The notes: generated by a model from the sequence alone, not told the origin. 64,000 bases of DNA from Brachypodium distachyon (GCF_000005505.3 NC_016132.3:16296501-16360500), one strand, 5' to 3'; shown: positions 34,165 to 46,630, numbered from the stretch's first letter. Numbers and translations: made by a program.

Positions 34165-34299
34165 GACTTGTGGTCTCTGGTAGTATGTTACTTATCTGAA
34201 CAGAAGTATGACATAGTTTCTCAACTATATACAGTATCAAACATGTATACCATGAAGATTTAATAAAACTAATCAAGAATTAGAGTTCTTGGCAGATTT

Positions 34300-34912
34300 T
34301 CTATAAATTTGATTAAATTTTAAAAGTTTTAATTAGAAAATAACTACTCTGTAGAACATACAGTAGTAATATATTTAGAACGAGGGAGCAGTAATAATGC
34401 AAGCGCATATCTGAATCTTATCGTATCAACATACTCTGATAAAATATGGAAGTTTCAGAATAAAATACCATCTGACGAGCAGAGCCTGCAGAGGACACCC
34501 AACAACGACGTGGCTCCTGTCCGCTTCTTCGTCCACCACCAGGCCACATCACTGCAGTCTCCACTCTCCGCCCAGCACTCCGGCGCCTCTCCCGGCCGCC
34601 GAGCCACAGCCGCCCGCCCGCCCGTACTCCTCCTCCTCCCACAGACTCACGGCACGGCCATTGCTACAGCACCTCTCAAGTTTCTCAACAACCCAACCGT
34701 GGCCGCAGCGCCGCCTTCTCCCCGCGCCGCCGCCCCTTGCGGTCCCAATCAGAGAGGCGGCGTTCAGCACACGGCATCGATCGCTTGCCCCACGCAAACG
34801 CAGTCCCCGACCGAATTGGGCGTAGCTTGCAAGCCACGCTGCCCGCAGCACAAGCAGCAGCAGCAGTAGGTGAGCACTGGGCAGAGGCCGCGGGCGCCTG
34901 GGATCAGCGGCA
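34300..34912 (+). promoter_or_regulatory. Upstream region and 5' UTR of the beta-galactosidase gene
   Basis: AT-rich until about 34480, then CT- and GC-rich leader sequence up to the ATG at 34913. Several frames are open because of base composition only. No promoter element could be fixed. Confidence 0.35.
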
Positions 34913-37900
34913 ATGGCGTCCGGTAGAAGCTTCCTTGATCTCTGCCTCCTCGCGCTGTCGCTCTGCTCCGCGCTCGCCTCCACGGTACGCGCGCTCCCCC
35001 GCCCTCGCGTTCCGTTTTGCGGGGAATTTCTGTCCGTTGACGCGTTGACCCGGTGATTGATTCCGTGCCGTTCGTTCGCTCATGCTGATTTGGTGGCGCT
35101 GATTCGATTGTCTCGGCGTACGTGCGTACGGGTGTTGGCAGGTCGATGGCGGGGCTTCGAGAAGGTTCTGGATCGAGGGCGACGCCTTCCGGAAGGACGG
35201 GGAGCGGTTCCAGATCGTCGGCGGCGACGTGCACTACTTCCGCATTGTTCCCGAGGTGAATCTGTTCTCCCGAGTTGTTTACATCTCAGGGCCTCTTCTT
35301 CATCGGTGCACATTGCTGAAAGCCCGAAAGCTTACTTAATTGTAATGCGTGCAGTACTGGAAAGACCGCCTGCTAAGGGCTAAGGCACTAGGCTTGAACA
35401 CGGTTCAAACATATGTTCCTTGGAATTTGCATGAGCCGGAACCGCAGAGCTGGGAATTCAATGGATTTGCCGACATTGAATCGTACCTAAGACTTGCTCA
35501 TGAATTAGAGATGCTGGTCATGCTTCGTGTCGGTCCATATATTTGTGGAGGTAATTCCATTTTCGTACTGAAACTTTGCCCTATAAGCATGCCAATTTGA
35601 ATAATCAAGGAATAATATCTGCATACCAAGAAGAGAGAAATTATGGCTCAAGACTATAAGCATGCCCATTTGAATAATCAAGGAATAATATCTGCATACC
35701 AAGAAGAGAAAAATTATGGCTCAAGATGATCTACAAAATTCAGATAAGTAACTACAATAATCGGAAGACTCACCATTTCATTCTCTGCAGTATGTATTTT
35801 TTAGAAGAACAACTGTAGTATGCATTAGACTAGTTAATATATTGATCATATGACATCATAATGTTTTCTAGTTCTTTAGTTTACAAAATAACCCAGCAAG
35901 TAAAGGACTAATATTGTAATGACGTGCCATGCAAAAAGGGAAATCGGGGAAGCTTTTTTTTCGAATAAAGGAAGGCGATATATGTATACAGGGTACACAC
36001 ATTCTCATGTTAGGATGTTCCTTGTTGAAACAACATAGCTAGAATGCTTCAACTTAATCAAGAATAGAAAAACGTAGTTTTCTTGTGCTACGATGTACTA
36101 TTATATTATAAATTTCACAATTTGTTCCAAACTAAGTTATACTCAGTTCAGAAGTTCTTTCTATTAGTACAGGTTCCATATGGTTTTGGAATTTGGAGTT
36201 GATTGATTTGTGATAGTGCATGTGCTTTGGTTGAGCTTTTGTCTTATATGATCTGTAAATTCTGTAAGCTGTGGATTACAGAATGGGACTTAGGGGGATT
36301 TCCACCTTGGTTGCTCACCATAGAACCAGCCCTTAAACTGCGATCATCAGATTCAGCCTATCTTTCCTTGGTACGCTAACCAAAATTACATCAATTTTAT
36401 GGCTTTATGTATGACTTTCCAATCAGTGGTTTAAAATTTTCTGGAGATATCTTGACACAAATTACCTAGTTTTCTAGGTCGAGAGATGGTGGAAAGTATT
36501 ACTTCCAAAAGTGGCACCACTATTATACAGCAATGGAGGTCCAATTATCATGGTGCAGGCAAGTTCTTCATGGTTTAAATTGTTTTACTACTTGATATTA
36601 ATTTTCCTTTCTAGTCTATCAGCTAACAGGAGACTAATCTTACGGCTGGTTTGTGCAGATTGAAAATGAATTTGGGTCATTTGGAGATGACAAGAATTAC
36701 CTCCATTACCTTGTTCTACTAGCCAGACGATATCTGGGGAATGACATTATTCTGTACACAGTTTCTCTGCTCATAGTTTTCACTAGCAAATCCATGCAGT
36801 TCATTTAGTATAATCTGCTACAATTTAGAATTGAGTTTACAGATTATGTATAACTTACTGACTAGGTATGGATACTAGTAAAGGTAAAAAGTTCCTTTTA
36901 GACAATGGAGGTAAAAAGGCATCACTATAGTACAACCCCAACAACGATTGCCCTTGTTATCAGTGCCATTATGAAAGTCTACAAGGCTCAGCTGCACAAA
37001 TATCATTTATTAGCACCGTATTTATGTTTATATTAGACTTCTATATTGTTTGAATTTTATGCCCGGAATTAGGCTGAAATAATACTCTCTTCATATTCTC
37101 ACTTAGTATATGGATAATTGGATATATGTTTAAACATTGCATTGTACACATAGTTTCTGTGAAGGCATTTAATACAAGATCTAGTCTTTGTTGACACTTT
37201 ACAATGGACGAACTCAGTTGTGTTTAGCATTGACAAACCAGGAAGGAAAAAATAGAGTCAACAGACATTCAAAGTTTCACCATTATATTGTTGATAAAAT
37301 ATATCTGGATGCTCTCATCCAGTCAATCTATTTCTATTGGTTTAATTTAGTGATGGTTCAGAGATAAGCTTATGTAACTATATTAGCATCAGCCATCAGT
37401 ATTTTGTTTGTATGTAAACAGTGAATATCAAACTGTGATATGAGTTCTTACAAACCATCATTCAGGTATACAACTGATGGGGGCACCATTGGGACCTTAA
37501 AGAATGGATCAATTCATCAAGATGATGTTTTTGCTGGTAAACTATAATAAATGAGCTGTGTGATGATGTACATGCTCTTTCTGTAAAAGGATGCCTTTCG
37601 TACTATATTTTCTGCATAAGGCTTTTGAGTCAGAAAATAATTTGATCTTCCTAGCTTCATAATTGTTACAAACTTTTAATATGCCTTTGGCTTTCAGTTA
37701 CTCCCTCCGTTCCATAATTCTTGTCGAAATATTACATGTATCTAGACGCTGTTTAGGAATAGATACATCCATTTTTGGGCAAATTTGAGACAAGAATTAT
37801 TGAACGGAGGGAGTAAGATTTTTGCAAATAATTATGTGGTTCAATTGCAGCTGTTGATTTTTCTACGGGCGATGATCCATGGCCAATATTCAGATTACAG

Positions 37901-40900
37901 AAGGAATACAACTTTCCAGGAAAATCAGCCCCTTTAACCGCGTAAGTGGTCTGTGCACAGTGCAGCACGTTTGATAAATTGATATTCTCTTTATCACGTA
38001 TTTTATTTCTTTAATGTAACATCTATTAGTGATATTATCTCATACTTTTCAGGGAATTTTATACCGGATGGCTAACACACTGGGGTGAAAGTATTGCAAC
38101 AACAGATGCTAGCAGCACAGCTAAAGCTCTTAAAAGTATTTTGTGCCGCAACGGTTCTGCTGTACTTTATGTCTGTCACCTGAGCCTTTTTTGTTAGTGC
38201 ATTTTATTTGCATTTTAACTCAACTAATTTTGTTTTCTCATGCGACATGTGTCCAGATGGCTCATGGTGGGACCAATTTTGGGTTTTACAATGGGGCAAA
38301 TACTGGCCAAAATGAGTCCGCGTACAAAGCTGACCTCACTTCTTATGATTATGCAAGTATTTATCCAAATAAAACCTCTCATTTCTTGAATCATTTCTGC
38401 AAGTGTACTTATTTATGTGATGCCCTTCACCAGGATGCGCCTATTAAGGAGCACGGGGACGTGCATAATCCAAAATACAAAGGCATGCTATATTATACTT
38501 GAACTTTTCTGTTTAAAGCATGAGTATTCTGTCAAAAGTTCTTCGTTCCTTCTCTTAAAACATTTTTTCATAGCTAATTCATACAGTTAATATGAAAATA
38601 TAGTTGTTTTGTGTGCACTTTTTAGCTCTGCTTGCTAGCTACCACTGTGAGTTAAAATGAGAAATGCTTGGTGGATTTTAGATGCCAATGTCGATGAGCG
38701 GATTTACGAATAACCAGTTTAATCTGTGCTATGAATGTCTAAAGTTAAGTCTTGAGGAGCAATTCTATGCTTGAGACGTATTTTGTTTACGTGTTTCTCC
38801 TTACAACTGTTGGTATGAAGCAGCACTGAGAAGTGTAATACATGAATGCACTGGCACTCCTCTTCATCCTCTTCCTGCCAACATTGAAAGATCAAATTAT
38901 GGGCTCGTGAAACTACAAAAGGTTGCTTCTTTGTTTGACATATTTGATAAGATAGGTGATCCTCTGAAAGTGTCTGTCTCAGAGCAGCCTCTGTCCATGG
39001 AACAGACAGGCCAGGTAGGAACATATCCAATTATATTTCTGGTTCTTTCCAGTACACAAGTTATAGATTAGGTTCATTTTTGTATCCTCGGTTACATTTC
39101 TTTCATTCCAGATGTTTGGGTTTCTACTTTACTCCTCGGAATACGAAGGGAAAGGTCCTTACAGCATCCTATCAATTCCAAAGGTTTTTACATTCATCAT
39201 TCCTTTAGTTAGCATGAGTTCAAGTTCATTGCTTTTAAGAGGTAAATTATGCTGCAGGTACATGACAGAGCCCAGGTTTTTGTGTCCTGCTCACTTGATG
39301 GTGTCAGAAATCGAAGATATGCTGGCATTATTGAAAGATGGTCTAAGAAAACCCTACAGATACCGAGCTTGAGCTGCTCATCTAAGACCAGCTTATATAT
39401 CCTGGTAATGTTCATGCATTTTTCTTTTGAAAATCATGAGATGAGAAATCTCCTTGCTTCCACAGATGTTACAGTTGCTGTAACTGAAACTATTTTAATG
39501 TCATTGAAATTTGAAAATCCTGCTATTATTCTTAAATTCTCCAGAAAACTTCTGCAAAGTCTACTAATGGTAATCTACTTGGTTTGAATGAAACTCACAG
39601 AATGTTAAGATGTCGAAATAGATTGGAAGAGACTCTTAAAACTGTATTGATAGAAGACCGATGTGGCTTGTGCCATAACCTTTATTAGCATCAAGCTATT
39701 TAACCCCCTTGCAACACCATGCCCACCCGTGCCATTACATGGGCCATACTCACACCAGCAGGTCTAAGCCCACATCCACACTCCCTCATGAATAACACCC
39801 TTGCCACTCTTCTTTGTCATGGCACTCTTGCTCCTGGATCCTGATCACCCACTGGTGCCGTGACATAGCCGCACAACAATTGGCATGCCAATAACTTGAT
39901 AAAAGAAGGTTAGCTGAGATCCAGTTCAAACGCCTTCCGCATCAATAACTAGAGGACATCATAGCACGCTTTTTTTTGCACACGTTGTTAGCTGATAATT
40001 TAATGTCGCTTATTTGGATGTCTGCCCATGTGAAAGTATTAGCCTGGCCAAAACACTTAACACATTAAACTGCTACTCCCTCCGTTCCAAAATAAGTGTC
40101 GTGGATTTGTATAAGATCTTGTACAAATCCACGACAGTTATTTTGGGACGGAGGGAGTATTACTTAGTATCTAGATACAGTATTGGAGTACTATTAGCTA
40201 ATACTTGGTCTACCTTCCTTTTGAATGAGCAAAGAGCCTTCGTGTTTTGTGTCTTAACTCCATGTATATGCATTCTGTCTACAGGTAGAAAATATGGGCC
40301 GCGTAAATTATGGGCCATATATTTTTGACCTGAAGGTAAGTCCCACAAACCTCTTACACAGTGTCCACATGGACCACGGTTGTAAGCTTCTTGTGCTGAT
40401 TGGTTCTCACTTTCCGAATACAGGGGATATTATCTTCTGTTGAAATAGATGGTGTTACTGTCCGTCACTGGAAAATGTATCCTCTATCATTTGATGCACT
40501 AGGCGAGCTTTCAAAATTCCAACCAATACAGCAGATCACTGATGCCAGAGCTAGCAAAGTGCCCATTCATGGTTATTTACAAAGCAAGTTTCGTGATTCG
40601 TCATTCTATCAAAATGGTAAGCCAATGTATGTGATTCTGGTAAAATAGTCAGGCATAACTAATTCCCATGCAATCATAGTTAAATAGCTAGGCATAACTC
40701 ATGATATCTCATTACATAAGGGACATCTTCCCTCTAGGATATTCCTTCTTGATCCTAGTGAGTGAAACGTAAGAACTACTAGATAACATGATTTGCATAT
40801 ATAGCTAATACTTGGTCTACAATAAAAGTATGAAACAGTCTGCCTTGTTTGTTATCTTTGATGCTAGGTTACGACAAATTAGTGGATCACTGTCGCTCTT

Positions 40901-42079
40901 CTTGTCACAATCAACAGTTTCTTTATCTTCACTTCTATAAATATGTCAATCGGTGGGGGCGGTCTGTCCACCCTTGGTTACACAATATGTTATCTTTGCC
41001 AAAAATGGTTGACACGAGAGCAATTTTCTTTATTTGGCAAATATGACCTAAAGATCTTAAACGTACATAAAGATTTTTTTTCTCCTAATCAATAGTGAAG
41101 CATCGGTATTGCGCTAGTTGTTAAAACTTGAAAATTTCTATAGCAAAAAGTTCATGTCTTTTTGAAATTTTAATGTTTTCTGTTGAGTTATGCACAAATA
41201 TAGAACTATAGACTGAATGGTAGATTTTGAAAATTGTCAGTGCTCATGTATCTTATATCTGATTGGTATTGTGAAAAACATGCTGCATCATTATTTGTTG
41301 TTGGGCTGTGTTTATTGTCCGGTTGCAGAGGCCGGGCTAGTCTAAAATCTATTCCTTGTCCACTACTCGTTGCATTGTTCTATTTTATGATAGTAGGTAT
41401 TTCAGAAGGACCAGAGTTTTATGAAGGCCATTTCGTTATTGGCTCCGAGAATGCAATAAAGGATACATTCATATCATTTCGTGGTTGGAACAAAGGGGTC
41501 GCTTTTGTGAACAACTTCAACATCGGAAGGTTCTGGCCGGTAAAATACTGAGACCTCCACTTCAAAAATTATTGATCAATTCCAGTTCTATGAAGGTTTT
41601 TTATTTCGCTCAAGTGCACTGAAAATGGACTGCTTTTTTAGGCAATGGGACCACAATGTGCTCTTTATGTTCCTGCGCCGATCCTCAAATCTGGAGACAA
41701 CGTTGTTGTATGTGCTTTATCTATTTCTTACATGAACACCCTCTTTTTAAGAGAAAATGAACGCCTTTTTGCTTATGGCTCTTTTACGTTTACTGTATAT
41801 CATGTCAAGTTGAGGACACGTAAATTCATGTACCTGGATTCATATGCACAGAGAAATTTAGTTCAATAAAATCCTCACTTTTATTTTTATTGCTCCTTTT
41901 TTTTCTTTTCAGAATTCCTTTTTATAGGGGTTGTTACTGTTTGCAAAGTGCCAAGCAACTAACTATGCCCTTATACTTCATTATCTTTGCAGGTTATCTT
42001 TGAACTGCATAGTCCCAATCCTGAGCATACTATCAACTTGGTAAAAGATCCGGATTTCACATGTGGTCCAAATCAATGA
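34913..42079 (+). CDS. Beta-galactosidase, GH35, BGAL17-like, 19 exons, frameshifted in exon 8
   Basis: GH35 enzymes remove terminal beta-galactose from wall polysaccharides. Exons: 34913-34984, 35142-35255, 35355-35550, 36282-36370, 36478-36558, 36659-36753, 37466-37536, 37850-37941, 38053-38170, 38257-38352, 38434-38482, 38824-39014, 39112-39183, 39258-39404, 40285-40335, 40424-40616, 41397-41539, 41642-41707, 41993-42079. The signal peptide ([20 protein letters not shown]), active-site motif [14 protein letters not shown] (acid/base Glu), nucleophile region [12 protein letters not shown] and [13 protein letters not shown] are all present; ~674 residues are expected. All phases agree except in exon 8, where [11 protein letters not shown] requires five T after GA and six are present. 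As written, translation would stop at about codon 247, before the nucleophile. Introns 5, 10 and 11 begin with GC. The gene is either a recent pseudogene or carries a sequence error. Confidence 0.87.
35581..35726 (+). repeat. 73-bp tandem duplication in BGAL intron 3
   Basis: CTATAAGCATGCC...GGCTCAAGA occurs twice head to tail (35581-35653, 35654-35726) with very few differences, indicating a recent duplication. Confidence 0.9.
37701..37812. mobile_element. Stowaway MITE (112 bp) in BGAL intron 7
   Basis: Ends CTCCCTCCGTTCCATAATTC and GAATTATTGAACGGAGGGAG are inverted, flanked by TA. It ends 37 bp before exon 8. Confidence 0.9.
40076..40157. mobile_element. Stowaway MITE (82 bp) in BGAL intron 14
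   Basis: Almost perfect palindrome from CTCCCTCCGTTCCAAAATAA to TTATTTTGGGACGGAGGGAG, flanked by TA. It is the same subfamily as 33778-33859. Confidence 0.93.
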
Positions 42080-43124
42080 AAATGTTGCATGGGTTAGGGA
42101 TCTACATGCTACAGGGCAAGGTTATCAACTCAAAGCTGTTTTACATATATTCAAGGCCTCCGACTGAAAAGCTTGTTTTAGTGTGTATCGTATTTTCAGA
42201 AAGCATCTTATATATTTTGATTCTTTTAGAGCAAAAGGCTTACACCCAGTTCCATTTCATAGAAATGAAACAAGTTACAGCATTTAAGCTCGCTTAGAGG
42301 CCCTGATGGGCGATAGAAAAGCATGTAAAACAGACAGCATGCAACAGGAAACAGATTAACTTTTTCAGACCAGACTGAGCACAGTTCTTGGCACCAATCA
42401 TCTCCAACATCCTGCTCCTGTTCAGTCTTTCTTTGGGCACAGCGGCAGCCAGCGTTTCACAACAGTGTGCGTTGCTTCTGCCAACCTGGAGTCCATTTCA
42501 AGTCTGTCGTGAGAAAAATACTCTGTCATTACCAAGTTTCCACACACCCCACAAGAGGGCAGAAGTAACCATGCGTATTGAAACAATGTTCTTTTTGTGA
42601 CCAAGCCAGCAGTTAGCTATATCCTCAGGACCTCAAACGTGGTGGTAACAGGTCTAGGGTTTTTGTTTTGTTCAATGCAAATGTTGCAAATTTCCCGGAA
42701 TGTATTGGACGGCTAGAGCTCCCAAACCATTCTTCCTAGAAACGAATTAATTTACCATCTCCAAGACTCCCCACCAGGACCAGTCACTGATACCCACATC
42801 TTGGCAGCTCTACCACAAGACCCCGTTCCGAAAAGGAGAAACGTTGCTCTCTGCAAACACATTTTGTTGTTGACTGTCATACTTATATGATCTATGATTT
42901 TCTTCCAGATTTTCTGGTCATCGTTATATCCTTCGATCAAGAGGAGAGAAGTGAAATGTCAAGATCATTCTCCCGTATCGGGGATACCCAAGCCCACGAT
43001 ACTCCTTTTTCATGCCGAGCAAGTCCCATTTTTGTGTAAAATTGGAGAGGAGCCTTTTTTTTCCTTTCTTTCTCGAACCCACACTTAAGTATGTGTCATT
43101 TTCATCGGTTTTGCTTGGGCCTGA
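42080..43124. other. 3' region of BGAL and intergenic sequence
   Basis: No gene is recognised. A ~110 bp segment at about 42935-43025 (ATCGGGGATACCCAAGCCCA, CTCCTTTTTCATGC) is a direct repeat of about 47930-48030, upstream of the sulfotransferase. Confidence 0.45.
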
Positions 43125-43270
43125 GATTGTGTTTTTCTCGGTCGACGCCTTCTCGACCTTACGATCATTTTTTAGATTGTGTTTTTCTCGGTCGACGTCT
43201 TCTCGACCGTACGATCATTACTTTGGACACACATGATCGATCAACTGGGAATTTGCGTTTCTCAGTCGAC
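43125..43270 (+). repeat. 50-bp direct repeat with GGTCGAC hairpins
   Basis: GATTGTGTTTTTCTCGGTCG begins at 43125 and again at 43175, and a weaker third copy lies near 43250. Each unit can form a GGTCGA...TCGACC hairpin. Confidence 0.8.
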
Positions 43271-43279
43271 TGAGGCGTA

Positions 43280-43700
43280 GGCGGACCCCATTTTCATTAG
43301 AAGTGTCGAGACTGTGAAAGTTTACAAGCAGTCAAAGAAAAAGATACACAACAAGCAAAACAAAGGAAAACTATACAAAGGCAGAAGCCCAAAAACGACT
43401 AGCCGGGAGGGCGCGAGTGCAGGGGCAGACTCCGGTGGTCCTTGGTGCCGGTGAGCTATCCGGCCACCACCCACCAGGGAGAGAACATCCGGAGTCGCTC
43501 CATTAACGAAGCCTCCAGGAAATACTTAACATGGTGATGATGACAAGCGACCTGGTCCCTTTGGCCGGCAAACCAGCTTTTGAAAGCAACAACTTGCACA
43601 AGCACGCGTACGGGCAGCTAGCTTACTGATTGTGGCAAAGCATCCCCAGGCCTCGCCCACGGATTTGCATTCCGGAACAGAACACAGCGACCTTTCAACA
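43280..43700. other. Unclassified repeat-like sequence upstream of the lectin kinase
   Basis: The stretch CCATTTTCATTAGAAGTGTC with AAAGTTTACAAGCAGTC resembles the reversed 3' end of grass LINEs, but no poly-A run or target duplication is visible. The rest is probably promoter and 5' UTR of the kinase gene. Confidence 0.3.
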
Positions 43701-43875
43701 TTAATTGACTACTCGGTTCAGTCAGCAGTCATCCTTTGCCCCCTCGATCCGTTTGTTCGGTGAAATTTCCACACACATACACATTGATACACGACGAGAC
43801 GGGAGGCCAGAAGTACTCCAAAGCTCACAACACACGCGCCACCTCTACTTGCTGAGGCTCGAGCTAGTTACAGTC

Positions 43876-46383
43876 ATGTTCGTTGCAAGCAGCGGCCGGT
43901 GCCCTTCAGTTCAGCTTCTCCTCCTCTATGCCGGCTGCTTCCTCCTCGGCATATTGCCATTTGATGCTCCTCGACATGCGGCGGTGGCGCCACCCGTCTC
44001 CTTCAGCTTCGACTTCTCGGACTCATCCACGTTCAACCCGCAGGACCTCCGTCTGCAGGGCAACGCGAAGCACGGCTTGGACGGTAAACTCGTCGACCTC
44101 ACCTGCAACTCTATTGCTTCCATCCAAAACTGCACGGGGCGGATGTCGTACGCGCACCCGGTGCCGTTCTACGACGACGCCACCGGCGTCGTGGCCAGCT
44201 TCGCCACGCGGTTCGCCTTCAGGGTCATTCTCCCTGCCCAAGGAAGCAGGGTCAAGAAGGGGGACGGCATGGCTTTCTTCCTCACCGGCTACAACTCAGC
44301 AATACCACCCGACTCAGACGGCGGCGGTCTCGACCTCATGAACCGTGGCCTTGGCTTGGCCTACGGCGCAGACCGGTTTGTCGCCGTCGAGTTCCACACG
44401 TACAACAACTCCTTCGATCCCCAGGACTCCTGGGATCACGTCGGCATCGACCTCAGCTCGGTGAAAAACCGGGCTAACGGCAACGTCACGAGCTTGCCCA
44501 CATTCAGCCTGAATGGGACCATGACGGCATCCATCAGTTTTAACGGCAGCACCCGGAGGTTGGTAGCCAGCCTGCACTTTGATGACCGTCCTTCTGTGCA
44601 GCCAGTTGAGGTCAGCGCACAATTACCTGAACCCATCACGGCCTTGCTCCCGCCAGACGTGGAGGTGGGCTTCTCTGCGTCTACCGGCAAACAGGTGGAG
44701 CTTCACCAGATATTGTCCTGGTCCTTCAGCTCCACAGAGGTATGTAGTATTATTCATTGGAAATACAACCAATATTCATATCTACCAGCACAATGAATTA
44801 CGCTAATTATTGGGATTTAATTTACACCAAATTTAACTTCTTTTCTGTATATTTGTTGTCTATCTCCTTAGTGCTCGAATTGCCACACTTACACCAAGTT
44901 TAAGTGTTGTCGACATTTAAAACACATCTCATACAGACTCACTAGCAACTGCGGTGCCAGCCGCAAAGCTCTGCATCCATAGGCAAAATGCTAGAGGATA
45001 GCGGTATCAAGACGGCATGGGGAAGGACAGGCCTGATGGCCTAGCTTAATTGTTTTGGCAAGGAGCCAAGGACATGGTCCAGCTATTTCTTTTTGGCACA
45101 TTACCAATCATAGATAGTATTATACTCTCATTATATATATTACAGAAAACTCTCATTCTTATTGGATCACAGTTTCCTCTCACACCAACTTACAACCTCT
45201 CATGTACAGGAATGCAAATAAGTTTCATCGAAGCTGTGTGCATCTTGAGCAGAGTGCATAAAAGAAATACTCCATTAATCTCTTTATTTCATAACTTGCA
45301 GCTCCGACAGTTGGGCCCCTAATCATAACAGCGATTGTTGGAGGACTTGTTGTGTTCGTGCTTGTGGGTTGGTTTATTCTGGCATGGTTTATGCAGAAAC
45401 GAGGACGTGATTCCCTTATGGCGGGGGCTGGCCAAAGGCGTTTCCGGTACCGCGATTTGGTTAATGCAACCGACAACTTCTCTGAGAAGAGGAAGCTCGG
45501 CAAGGGTGCATTTGGCGCAGTGTATCTGGGGACATCCCTGAAGGGCCAGGAAGGCCAGGTGGCTATCAAGAAGATCTTCAAGGGGTCACTAGGAGGACCC
45601 AATAACTTCCTCGACGAAATCAAAACCATTAGCAAGACAAAGCACAAGAATCTTGTCAGCCTGGAAGGTTGGTGCTGCTGCAGCAGCGGAACCTGGAACT
45701 TGATGTGTTGGTGCTGCCAGAAGCAGGATCATCATAAGATCTTCCTTGTCTATGAACTGGTTCCTCAGGGCAATCTCCACGATCACCTACACAAGGAGGA
45801 TACAGTTCTTCCGTGGCACACCAGGTACAAAATAGTGAAGGGAATTGGGTCGGCTCTTCTTTACCTCCACCACGAGTGTCATCCATACATCCTGCACAGG
45901 GATATCAAGCCCGAGAACATACTCCTGGACAACGATTACAATGCTAAGCTTGCCGACTTCGGGCTGTCGAGGATCGCCAACCACAACAACGCCACCGTGG
46001 TGACCGACGCCGTGGGGACAAGGGGATACATGGATCCACAGTGCATGAAAGCAGGCAAAGTCAGGTTCAACCGTAGCACCGACGTCTACAGCTTTGGGAT
46101 TGTTCTGCTGGAGATTGCCTGCAAGTGCGACAAGTCGAGGGAGGGAGTCTGGAATCTGTATAGCAACGAAGTTGCGGAGCACATGGTGGAGGCCGCGGCA
46201 GATGAAAGGTTAGGCGGCAACTTTGACCGGGCGCAGATGCATCGTGTGCTTGTCTTGGGCCTCTGGTGTACTCTCCCTGATGGTACACAACGGCCTTCGA
46301 TGCAGGACGCAATGCGATTGCTAGAGCACGATAACACACCATTGCCCGACCTTGCATCGCCAGCCGGTGGCTCTTCTACTTAA
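43876..46383 (+). CDS. L-type lectin-domain receptor kinase (LecRK, class IX-like)
   Basis: This is a plasma-membrane receptor kinase: a legume-lectin ectodomain senses extracellular ligands and an intracellular Ser/Thr kinase signals. Exons 43876-44743 and 45302-46383 give 649 residues. The donor GTAGTA (not the nearer GTATGT) is chosen because only it keeps phase, giving STEVSPTVGPLI across the junction. In order: signal peptide (residues ~1-35), lectin domain (VSFSFDFSDS ... VAVEFHTYNN ... DVEVGFSAST), transmembrane helix (LIITAIVGGLVVFVLVGWFI), and kinase with GKGAFGAVYLG, VAIKK, HRDIKPENILLD, ADFGLSR and GTRGYMDP. Between LVSLEGW and FLVYEL is an unusual ~20-residue Cys/Trp-rich insert (CCCSSGTWNLMCWCC). 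All catalytic residues are present, so it is probably active. Confidence 0.92.
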
Positions 46384-46559
46384 TCCTCCGATGGTTATTC
46401 AATGTAGGTGCATGTTTAATAAGTTGGTTATAATTCTTCATACGCTCCTAGACTTATCTATCTCACGTAAAAAAAAGTATCAATTAATGTGTAAAAAAAC
46501 GAAGTATCAATGAATGTATGAACAAATAGACATCTAGCATGCATGTTTGAACAACTATA

Positions 46560-46630
46560 TGAAAATAGAGCCAAGGCTCAGTGGTTAGGCTTGCAGTTGG
46601 GCTGCCTGACTACTCGCACAGGGTTTTTTC
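46560..46630 (+). repeat. Possible tRNA-derived SINE fragment
   Basis: AGCCAAGGCTCAGTGGTTAG followed by GCTTGCAGTTGGGCTGCCTG contains an A-box-like TGGCTCAGTGGTTAGG-type motif. A related fragment at 47708-47755 lacks the ~14-bp A-box part. A B box is not convincing. Confidence 0.35.

Larger units (their letters stand above)
33518..34230 (+). pseudogene. Inverted partial copy of the alpha/beta hydrolase (exons 3-4)
   Basis: 33518-33560 matches the end of exon 3 (TTTTGCTGGAAATGGGTAAA), then intron 3 is followed base by base in opposite orientation to the parent at 31970-32340. The exon 4 copy (GAAAGTGAAGATGATTTCAA...) spans 33952-34015 and resumes at 34165-34226 (GTTACTTATCTGAACAGAAG). The copy lacks other exons and a usable acceptor. 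It is interrupted by a Stowaway MITE (33778-33859) and by a short poly-A retroposon (34016-34164). Confidence 0.8.

Noticed and set aside
42388..42600. 70-codon frame with a signal-peptide-like start (MAPIISNILLLFSLSLGTAA)
   Set aside because: Short, ends without a domain, lies in the 3' region of BGAL and lacks any supporting context.
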